NCBI GenBank assembly: GCA_914767715.1
Contig: OU612065.1
Span: 11,472,001 to 11,536,000, forward strand
Length of the DNA stretch: 64,000 nucleotides
From: Membranipora membranacea
Lineage: Eukaryota; Bryozoa; Gymnolaemata; Cheilostomatida; Membraniporidae
Direction of reading: 5' to 3'
A model generated the notes under the pieces. It was not told the DNA's origin and did no database searches. It saw only the letters and a list, made by a program, of their open reading frames with translations. Shown piece by piece: positions 12,082 through 22,900 of this stretch (positions are counted from its first letter, which is position 1; the number at the start of each line of letters is the position of its first letter). The position numbers and the translations under genes are program-made.

Positions 12082-15000
12082 ATGCAGACAGAGTTAGCAA
12101 GTAAGCGGGAATGTCGCTATTCACTAAGGCAATGTCACAAGGTGGCCATAGACGGATATCAATACTGTAATACTCATATATTAGAAGATACAAACAGCCC
12201 CTTCCAGCAATGCAGTTATATATCTACTAAAACAGGCAGGAGATGTGTCCAGGCAGCGTTTAAACCTCAGAGGAAAGAAGGGTTGGTGTTTCCTATGACT
12301 GCCAACTATTGGCTCGGTTAAAAAAAAATTTGTGCTTGATTATGAATAACAGCATACATTCCTGCTGTCAATTCGAAGTTACTCTTTTGCTAAAAAGTGT
12401 ATGCGTTATCATATTGTGCTCAGTATCGCCCACTCAGAAAATTGATTTTGTTGCAGTCTCTGCCCTCAGCATAGTGCCAAAGTTAACCGGACTCGTTGCG
12501 CTGTGGCAAAGAAACAGTTAGCTGCCAAATCTGACTCCTCTGAATGTCTTCTCGGCACTTTAGCTCATTACAGTAGCACTCTCTATAACAACAGCAGGAC
12601 TGATATCAAAGCACAACATCAAGAGGCTGCCACCTCTTATCTTGCCGGTAAGTTTTCGATTATTAAAATCCAGAGTCAACTGAATGTTTCATCACATTTA
12701 AAGCACAAGTGTATATCTCTAACCTGATATTGATCATACTGGCGTATTGATAATCCAAGGATGAGATAACCGACGATTGGTGCACTGGACTGAATGTTTT
12801 TTTGTTATACAATCATCTATGTTTTCACAGAGTTGGCCAGCAGCAGTGATTCTGATATTGAAGACAGAGCCAATAACTCCTCATCACTGTGGACTCCAGA
12901 CTCGGACTCAGAAAGCGTTGATAGCGAGAATGAGGATTTATTCAAGTGAGTCGCTTGATCAAATGTTGCACTTGATTTGTTGGCAGTATGTTGCTGGCCC
13001 TGCACATCGCATCTTTGTAAGAAATCCTAGCTTGGATGCTGTCACTTGCCTGAGGGAGTTATCATATCAATGACGGTGTGCAGACAACCTCCAAAGGTCA
13101 TTTGAAATAACTGTAGTATTTGAAAGACTTCTAGGCTTCATGTCTTAGAATCATAGAGTTATTCTATACTGTATCATATTATAAAATAACTCAATGCTTG
13201 TATGACATCAAGCTTGGTAACTGTTATGCTGTTTTAATCAAATAAAATATAGCTAAATGTTTAAACTGTTTTGTTGGTTGTCTTCAATATACTCCAGTAG
13301 GTAGGTCGCCTCAAATAGTCTTCTTTTAATTCACAATCAAATTATGTTCATCCCGTGCACATTGATGATTAGATTTTTTGCATACATAATTATATATAGT
13401 ATAAATGACATTCAGGTATGCCGAGGTACTAACAGCTGAGGAGACTACTCGAATCACCAGGGATAAGCTGATAAGGTTACAATCTCTCTACATAGAGCAG
13501 TTCAAGTGGCTTCAGCATGTGCTCAAGGAGGGAAGAAGAAAATATCTAAAGCGGAAAGCAGAAGAGAAAGCTGGGAGAACTACGAATGATGGAGACGCAA
13601 CAGGTAATTAATAAAAACATAGTTGGTAACCGCTGGACATTAAAATATTTCATAATATTTCGATATATGTGCTATCTTATTAAGGTTGCATGATACAAGA
13701 TTCTTGCAAACGTGCTATCTATCCATACAAATAAAACTCACGTCCAAAAAAAATGGACGTGAGTTTTATTTGTATGGATTGATAGCACACTGGCATTTTC
13801 TCACTGTTGTACACTGACAATACATTATATAATTATGATGTTTCAGAACATGGATCTGAAGTTGAAGGTACCGACACAGAAGCCACTTCTGACATCTGTC
13901 CGCTGCCTCAGATTGACACAGACAGCGCAGTGTACAATGAATATATAGCTTCACGTAGATACCATAAGCGCCATGGTCAGGTATATAATATATATAATAT
14001 TATAACAATCGATTAGGTATAAAAATTGATTATGATTATATTAAATTGGTAAAAGATAAAATTTAACCACTCCCACGATTTCTAGAGTGTTTGGACCCTA
14101 GCCTTGCCACTCAGCCTACTGGTACTTGTCGTTGCAGAAAAACTGCTACTTAAACCCATCTACAATGCTTACAAAAGTAGTGGGCTCTCATTGTACAACC
14201 CAAGACCAAACCAATCGCAGGCTTTCACTTTCCTCATTATGATTCTTCTACTATGTGTGGTTGACATATTTTGACTCCTCTATCTCTATTTATTAAAGGA
14301 GGCTCTCATGTATATTAGATCACAGGAGCGGCGCAGGACAGTTTGTGATGCGGCACCGTCTGATTCCAGTTATGTACACAACAGATATAGGCACGCTTCT
14401 CGACATGGTACTAAATACTGCTCACTGAAATCAGTCAAGTGTCATGAAAGATCTCTTCCATTTGCCAGATTCTGTCTTCATCGTATCCTTTAGCACATTA
14501 GTTTTGATTGTGGTAGCACCCAAATTAATCCCATGGCCAGTAAAGCTTCAAAATTAGATGTGAAGTTATGGTCAAAGTCAACCTTCACAGGTCACATATA
14601 TTTTATGTGTATGGATAGGCTACCATTAGAAACTGAAAAAAAGTCTTGTATTTTCATCAAATATAGATGAATTTAGGATTGATCCAGCAAAAATCATAGA
14701 GATGGTCCATGCAGAAAAAAATAAATCGGAATTGATCTGAATTCCAATGTTGAACAAAATCAGTAACAATCAGTCATTTGGATCAAAAGTAATTGTTTGG
14801 TTATTGAATCACAGTAGAAAGCGAACACAAGTTTTTCCTTCACCTTCATCATACACAGATATAGAGTTTGACACCCATCAGGTTCTCTATCGGCGCTGTG
14901 GGTACCAGGCTGTAGCTGGTGGTCTACAGTGTGAGAGAATAGTGAATAATATCAATGAGAAGAACCGCTGTGACTATCATACCAATATATCAGACCTACA

Positions 15001-15683
15001 GGCAATGTGCACAACTACGCAAAATAATGTTGAGGTGGGTAACTTTAATGGTAATCCTCCAGTACTTAATTTACACGGATGTTTTCTGATTTGAGCTGGA
15101 GAAGGCCCCTGTATAACCTTCATAATAGAGATTTTTATGTGATCTGAATGGCCTTGCATTTTAGGAAAATTAACTCCCAATGTGTTACATCTTTCATTTA
15201 GTATTTGCTTGATGAAGCGTCATATATAAAACTGTCCTATTCTTATCATGATTTGTTATCAGGAAGCTCTAAATGAGGTGGATGTTGTGGATGATAATAT
15301 GAACACTGCAGATACACCTATCTCCAACATGGAATCTGCTCCAATCGACAATGAAGAACTGAATGCTTCCCAAGATGTTAAACAGTCTGTTACGGAAGAC
15401 ACAAAGACAGATTTTGCAGTAGATGAGCAGCCAATGAAGTCTGAGTCAGTCAATGGTGGAGACGGTGAAACTCATGGTGAGATAAACCATTATTTAATAA
15501 TTGTACTTGTTCAGCAGGCAAGACTCTTTTGAGCCAGTTATTGACCAATGTATAATTGGAGCAACATCTCTCATTGGTCTTCATGAATTTAGTTCATTTA
15601 CATTGTTACCAGTTTGATGACTGACGAGCTTGTTATTTCTTCTTGCAGATGAGATGGAGATTATAATGGAGGACGACCATTAG
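12082..15683 (+). CDS. KANSL2: KANSL2, NSL complex subunit 2, 9 coding exons, 478 aa
   Basis: Structural subunit of the NSL histone-acetyltransferase complex (with MOF/KAT8). Exons: 12082-12281, 12457-12647, 12831-12945, 13416-13603, 13847-13980, 14299-14482, 14859-15034, 15263-15476, 15649-15683 (1437 nt; human protein about 492 aa). The first zinc-binding C/H cluster has C11, C18, C29, H32 then C44, C55, C69, H72, with [17 protein letters not shown] closely matching vertebrate KANSL2. The central helix [19 protein letters not shown] and the second C/H cluster ([18 protein letters not shown], then CGY..CERIV..CDYHT) also match in order. The tail is acidic. The ATG at 12082 opens the first recognisable exon; a short upstream N-terminal exon is possible, because vertebrate proteins begin about 20 residues earlier. 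This is the only intact copy in the window. Confidence 0.93.
13712..13788. repeat. Perfect-type hairpin in KANSL2 intron 4
   Basis: Two 35-nt arms (13712-13746 and 13754-13788) are reverse complements with a single mismatch, separated by a short A-run. The duplicate copy (about 33892-33962) keeps the hairpin with several arm substitutions. Confidence 0.85.
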
Positions 15684-16060
15684 ATGCGAATAGTGAAAGC
15701 ATATATATTATAATTGGTGCAACGATTCTCATTTCATTCCAAAAACTCATATCCGATAACTTCATCCAGTTATTAAAACATAGTCAGTGGCGAGATAATA
15801 TATGAGAGAAGTATCATTCACGGATAGAAAAGGACAAAACAAAACAGCTAGCCTAATGTATTCTTAAGAGAAGTCTATTGCCACTTAAAAGAATGAATAA
15901 TATTATTTTACTGCCATGGAATAACGAACAAAATCTAGAGAATATATTATCATGATACCAATAACCATAAGTAAAAACAAAAATTTCAGGCAATAATAAC
16001 AATCGAAGCCAACATTTGATAAGCCAACATATCTCGTGTCTTCGTATCGGGTGGCAGATC

Positions 16061-16363
16061 TTATTGCTTCTTCTTGCTTGTACCATTGGTAGCTGTAATA
16101 GAGAATTCAGTGGTCATTCTCCTGGAATAATGTTGACATCTAAGTGACAATATGAAATATGGCAACTATATCATCGCTAGCTTTAGATAACAAATAATGA
16201 ATAACGAACAGATTTAAGCTCAAGAACAGAGTAATTACTTTTGGTGGACTTCTTCTGTTCTTTGACCTCTGGTGAGGCATCCTTGCTGCGTCTCATATGG
16301 AATGTCATGAAATTCCATGACATCCACGCCTGAAGTAGACACACTGCGGAGACTGCTCGAGCC
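16061..16363 (-). pseudogene. Orphan TRAM 3' end: last two coding exons without the rest of the gene
   Basis: Exons 16363-16239 (125 nt) and 16092-16061 (32 nt, ending TAA) match the last two exons of the full TRAM gene at 44412-44288 and 44141-44110, with identical lengths. The upstream TRAM exons are absent because the duplication broke in the preceding intron. Decay is visible. The last exon base before the donor is A instead of G (AAAA|GTAATT). The AATAAA downstream of the stop in the full gene (plus-strand TTTATT at 43929) reads TCTATT here. In the TRAM frame both pieces still read through to the stop. Confidence 0.9.
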
Positions 16364-16978
16364 CTGTAACATATTGAATATGATATTGCAGAATAACCTT
16401 GCAGTGCAAACTGAAATAAACCCTATTGTCATAATCTAGATGTCTTAAATTACTGAGATTAAATTATAATCTCATCTCAGATCTATTTCTGTAAGCCCAG
16501 CCTTGCCATTAATCATCCCTGCATGAACTACCAAAAAATCTGGTCAAACTGAAGACTTGTCCTCTCTCTGATAATAACCTCAGAGAGTGGACAACTCTCG
16601 GATCAACCTATTAGTGTACTATGTGGGTTCATCAGTTTGGAGCATCACTCTTGTAAATGAGTCAGAATGTGCTTTTACCCAGGAGGAGGGGATGGGACTT
16701 TCAATCAGTATGAGCAAAACGCAACTTGAGAACGAAACTTTGGACAGGCGATCAGATTTTTGAAGAAAATGTTTAGTTTATCTGGATTGATTTTCAGAAG
16801 CCGAACAGTTAATTTTGAGTGACTGGAGTGTCTGTTTGGTATCTTGAAATTATCTACTAAAGATCAGTAGGATACATCTCAAAAATGCTACAGTTTAATG
16901 CCATTTTTGAAACTACCTTATCTCCTCCCCTGATCAATGAAATGAAAAATAGTCATTCTTTGTTTCATCAAACTTTAC

Positions 16979-19900
16979 CTGCAAATTAGAGAGCAATTGC
17001 CTTTTAAGTTCTGGATTTGCCTTTTCCATAATGGTCAAGTATTTCTTGGATATTTCTGCAATAAATGTGAAAATGTTAAAAGATAATTCATTTCAATAAT
17101 CAAACTTTCGTAGGGAGATCATGTTTAGTAATCACTGAATATCACAATCAAAGTTAGGACAATACTCACATAATGTCAAGTGTTATTATTATGCTCGGTC
17201 TGGTTGTTTTAGCATCCAATTTACCAAAACTATGACAAACTAAGCATGAAATATGTTATTCCTTTGCATACTAATATAAATACAGAATTCTTGAGAGTAA
17301 GAGGTATCTGGTCATTTGCCATTTTTACCCAATCAAATGACAAAGGGCTGCCCTGGACCTCTGATTACATTTCATATAACAAATACATAAGGTCAGTCTC
17401 ATGATTGAATCAGAGCATTCTTGCCAAGTCTCCCGATTTAGGCGTGACTCTCCAGATTTTTACACCCACCTCCCAGTTTTTGTAAATCTCACTATTTCCT
17501 CCAGATTTTAGAGAAAGCAGTCCAATCGCAATTTTTGGTAGTTATCCAAGCACATGTTGTTGTTGACTAGTTACTGTTAAGGCCTTTGCACACAAAGTTG
17601 AAAGAAATTATTAGATTAAACAATCCTAACAAATTTACCTGTTTTGTTAAGATTCAGTCTATTATTGTAAATGACCAATAGCATCCTCTCATAACTCACA
17701 ACACTGACTGTCATTGGTCACAATATAAAGTAGCTAGTCAAGTGCATACATTTAATTTTCATTTCCTTTCAGATCACACATTTTTTAGTATTATTTTGTA
17801 CTGTCTACTACTCTAGTTAAATTTAAGTGAAGGAAAATAGAAACCTAACAATTCCAAAGGTAGGTCCACTACAATTTAACAAAGCTCGGACCAAAGACTT
17901 TGAAACATATTTAATGTTAGTCAAACAGGAATATAGTACCTTATCTGGATTCTCACTGCCTGTGACCAGGGAGAATGGTGTGACCTGTGACTGAGCACAT
18001 TTTCAGATCTTGATGATGCATGGGAACTTGTAGCCTGTCGTGACAGGCTAGGGCCCCTGGGTCTTACATGCCTCTACTTTGCCAATGGGGTGTTTGATAC
18101 TGGAAATTGACAATGTAAAGGCATGTATGTAAGAGTCCCAGGGGCCCATGGATTGATTGTAATTGTTTAAAGTGTATGTCACCTCAGTTTGATATTTTAG
18201 TACTAGTACAAACATGAAATTATTTGGGGTCAAATATACCATTTTAGCCCATCCTAGTGGCTGGAAACGCTCTCAGAGCTTCTGCAGACGGGGCGCCGCC
18301 CCGTACCCCGTTGGGGGGCTCACACCGCCCCCCAAACCCCCAGGTGGGTGACTCGGGTGCTTTGCACCCTCGAAGCACCACGTTGTGGTGCAGTATCGCC
18401 GTAAAATGGAATCTCCCTATTTTGTATTTAGATTACTTGGCAAGTATGAATCAGAGAGTACAACATAATAAACTCATCAATGAGATAAGTGTATTCATTT
18501 ACAATTATATACCTTCCAATTTTTCATGTGAGAGGTTTTGAGCAACATATTGCCACCACAGTTCGCCTTCTCTAGATTGGAACTGAGATAGAGAGCCAAA
18601 ATTATAAGCTGAAACATATATATGGCCATTCTGAAGTTAATTTCGTACTCAAGCATGCCAGTTGTCCAAATATAGAGAGAAGTTGTTCAATATGTAGGGT
18701 ACTCAACGTCCAACACCCAGAATCGTAGGATGACTATTTCGTTAAAAATATTCTTACAGTATCTGGCTGACATTGGTGGGTACCAGTGTTAGTGTGTACA
18801 GTGTAAAATAAGGACACAGAACAAGTGTAATATTCGATTACTTACCTCCCAATCTTTCCATTTGCAGGCTAAGTGTATGGCAACTGCTGCGATCACTTCT
18901 GGACTGTGTTGAACACACATATTGGTTAATAACAAACTAAAAATAAAAATAAGAGAGTTAGCTAGAACAGCATTAATAATTGTTATACTACAACGGCCAT
19001 AAGGCAAGAAGGGAGGAAGTTCCGTTTCGTCCTAAAGAACTATCCAGTGAAGCATTGCATGTTAGGAGTTGCAGCCATTACTTTCTTATAGCACCAACAA
19101 TACAAGAGACAAAAAGCGGCTCCAATTCCTATAGTTCCATTATGGATTCTTGCTATACTTATGGGTAACAGATTACATTGTGGAAGCTTGCATCATTGAG
19201 ATGCAATAAAAATTTCCTTATATAGAAAAATTCTAGTTATCTAAGTGCATCGGCAGCAGCTGAGGTCTGCATTTCCTGCAATCAGTCTCTATCTATATGT
19301 TAGAGTAGGTTTCCCTGGAGATTTCAGTTAAATTGTGATCATAACTCCAGCTAAAACTAAATTGGCAGTGTATGGTTTGGTTCAGACAGGGAGTTTGGAA
19401 ATATGTCCCTGTTTTCGATAAAATGCCAAGGTCAATTATTATTACCTGTTTGTAGATAAGAAGTATGATAATTGAGACAAATCTTTCGGGACTGTAAAAG
19501 CAAAACAAAGTTAAATCAGGCACATAAACCTAAAACAATGAATGCACATTGAGGTACTAGAGGTTTGCTCTTCAACAATAATTACTGAATTATTAACTTT
19601 GCAACAGATAGCATATATCATCATCATCATTCACAAGCCATATTTGAAGACATAAAACTAAGCATGATGAATCGCAGGATCAGGGTTCTCAAGTATGCTC
19701 GGATTTTGACCCCTACTTTTAGTGCCAGGAGAGTTTCCTACCTAGAAATGCTCATTTTACTCGGTTTTTGCTCATAATTGAAAAAAAGTTTGTTGTTTGT
19801 TTACTTTTTGCACTCTGTCTATGTTAGATATCAGCATGCCAACTTGTAACAAGTGATAAAATTGTTAAAGGATTCCTGACACCTTGGAGGTTCAGGACTT

Positions 19901-22900
19901 TGCAGGGGTAAAAAAATATGAAAAAAATAGCATTTTTTTGGATGTACCACCAGTTTCTGAGTTGGCCATAAACTGAAAACCTGCTGAATACAGCACATTT
20001 TAAAATTAAATTGGAAGTTGCCCTATCAGTCAAGAGCCAGCTCAGTCATGATTCAAGTCTGAGGGCCAACTTGATAACCATGAATGAGTTTGCCAGCTAA
20101 TATGATGCTCTCGCTAATAAATATCAATGTTTGTATAACAAACATTAGTTTGTGGTTAGGTAACTATTCCAATTAATCCTACATCAAAGGACCCTATTCA
20201 ATAGCATGATCATCATTGTACCGTAATACCTCACCTATAAGTCACCGGACTTATAAGTGAATCACCCCCCTCAGAAAAAATTTAAATGCTCCAGTTATAA
20301 GTCACCCCACAGCTATAAGACACCCCACAGCTATAAGACACCGTGTCTTATAAGTGAATCATATCAGTAGTTGATGTTTGGAAGCTCTCTATCTTTGAAT
20401 CAAGCGTCTATTAATGTTCAATTCCCTTACAGTCTTGTCAAGGTTGTTATTCTTTTCAACTAATCTCAATACTTCCAGTTTCTGCTGAATGGTGTATGAG
20501 GTTCTTGGCATGTTTTATTTATTTTGATAGACTGTGAGAGAGATATGATATGCTGATTGTTGAAAAATTTGTGGCACACATTCACTCACTACAAATGAAC
20601 TAAGTAGTTTTGGGAAAAAAACTGCCCTTAGTAGGTTTCGAACTCGCAACTTCATGCTTACAAGCCGCACACTTAAAGGGCAACCAAGGTTTCAAACAAC
20701 TTCTCTTTGATGGCCATTGATTAATAGCAGATTGCACCTTCTGCATAGGGAAAAAGACAAAATATAATTCGGATGATTATTCAGCCAGAATTCTTGTGAA
20801 ACATTTCTTCCATCAGGTACTCAAACTCAGCTAAAAGAGAATACCACATAACAGCTTCCTGTTCCTGTTATTATTTAGCCTGTGCTCTATAATTATTACA
20901 GCAAAGTCTTGGAACCTCCCCTAAACTGAAGTGTTACCCAGCTTTGAGTCAGCAACTACTTTGAGTTTTGCATCGCGTAGTGCACAAAGCTGATGCTGCC
21001 CAGCATATTATTTGTTACCCATTAATGCATTGCTGCGAAACCTTGGTTGCCCTTTAACCACTGAGCTATTCAGCTTCGGTGATTGTAAGAGGTTTTAGTC
21101 CAACCTAAATATAAAAATGCTTCAAATGATAGTCATGTCTATATGCTACTCTCTTATAGCCGCCTTCACTCATAAATCGCGCGATCTATAGGTGAGGGAT
21201 TACGGTATAGACTGTAGTTGCAAACTGGTGTTATTGTTGGTTAGCTAGAATGAACATGCCCGCTGAATAACTCGATGAATAACTCGCTGAATAACTGAGC
21301 TGAAGGAAACAATAGTGGGATGATCCAAAAGTTTTGATGTTTACATATCATGAGTTTAACGATACCAATCGTTAGGCTTTCAGATTTAGGGGATTATGTG
21401 ACTTTGGATTTTTACTGATGGAACTTGGACTTTTATCGTACAATTTATACCATTTATTGTCGAGTTTTACCGAGATTCACACCGTGAAATCTAAAAAGAT
21501 TAACACAAACAATGACTATATATAAAATCATTACACAGGTTCTCAAAATGTTTCCTTTATGGTGTTACTTTACAGCTTTTGAAATAAAGTGTTATTTCCA
21601 AAATTTACAATAATAAGGTGTCAAATTAACCCTTTACACAATCCAAGGTATATATAATATAATTAATCCTTGAATGAGGAAAGCATGTTGTAATAAAATG
21701 ATCAGGTTAATATTCACACCTTTTGCCTTTTTCCTCTAAACTGCTTTTGTATATAATATCTTGATCTAACTGATCTGAGTTCATAATAAAGTGAACTTCC
21801 TTCTTTCACATGTAAAATTACACTGAACCAGGATAAGTTCTGCCAGATTTACAGGGAACACACCAACACAAAGACCAGGGCGGGCCCAAATCCCCCCAGA
21901 CCAATCACGGACAGCCAACGCCCCATAAAGATGTTGGGAGGTGGCCAGAAGCTGCAACAAATACACTCCTCCACACAATACTGCACCCTGGATCCCCTGT
22001 TTGAAGAGTAAATTACTCTATCGTCCCCTGAAATAGGACTGAACCTAATCCTGCAGATGAGAGCAGTGACAACTTGTTTGGAGTTGAAACGAGTCTCCAG
22101 CTTAGGCTGGTACAACAAAGAAGTTTTAATTTGATACGTAATACACGGGTTTGTTATGTAACGAATTTTATTGTGTTTTGTCAAGCTGATGAGTATCTTT
22201 ACAATGAGCCATGGTATCGGCCACTATCATGAGCACTGCAGAATGATCTAACGACCATCGCTTTATATTCTCATTTGCCTTGTAAATTTTGGACTGAACA
22301 CACATAAAATTAGTAATGGGACCATCTAGAATTTGCATGCTCTGTCGAGGATTCCCGGCATATCCTCGGCCACAAGTTCCAGAATAACATCAGAAATGGA
22401 CTGCATTTGTTTACACAAATTTTCCGACTAAGACAATACAGGAATATATATATATACATATTTGTGTCATCAACATTATTTTTCCAAAGGCTCGTTTCAA
22501 AACTCTCCTCTGCTGACAAATAATCCTCTTCACTGTCTGATGGCATGATATAGTTAGCAGACATTAGTTGAGAGTTCTAGTGCAAGAAGTTATGTGTGCG
22601 TTTTGGTGAAATTTTGGTTAGCGCACTAAATTTTGAAATGGAAATGAATTGCCATCAGTCCAGGTCCGCTGTTTATTTTGTCATGTTTAGGAAACCTGCC
22701 CTCAGTTTGGTCACTGGGAAAGCAGTGATCAAAGGCCCAGGCTTAAAAGGTGTACCTTTGAACAATCACCCTTTACAGTTGCTATTTGCTACCTACAGTC
22801 AAATATTATAAATACATGTCATTGCTACAGTTATGTTGTACCAATGAATGATGTTATACCAGAGACTATAGATATCTATAGTCTCTGGTTATACTATCAT

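Larger units (their letters stand above)
5377..16620. repeat. Tandem segmental duplication, copy 1 (11.2 kb)
   Basis: From a cyclin T intron to a TRAM intron. Its whole length is found again in order in 16619-44670. It carries cyclin T exons 1-9, KANSL2 complete and TRAM exons 9-10, and none of the large mobile elements found in copy 2. Confidence 0.93.
20221..21205. mobile_element. TA-target DNA transposon/MITE (pogo/Tigger-like termini), 985 bp, nested
   Basis: TA at 20219-20220 and 21206-21207. Inverted ends CCGTAATACCTCACCTATA and CCGTAATCCCTCACCTATA. The sub-terminal CTATAAGTCACC repeats (20236-20365) recall pogo/Tigger termini. It has no transposase. It is inserted at the inner edge of the left arm of the 19869-25390 element and is itself split by the element at 20677-21053. 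Confidence 0.75.

Noticed and set aside
20230-20365. CRISPR-like array from repeated CTATAAGTCACC/CTATAAGACACC units.
   Set aside because: Irregular spacing, no spacers, eukaryotic context. These are sub-terminal repeats of a DNA transposon.
20622-21080. Functional tRNA gene.
   Set aside because: Interrupted by a 377-bp MITE, and the acceptor and T stems do not pair.
22310-22564. Acidic frame starting [14 protein letters not shown] as a transposase start.
   Set aside because: Too short and followed by no recognisable catalytic part, so only mentioned as a possible remnant.
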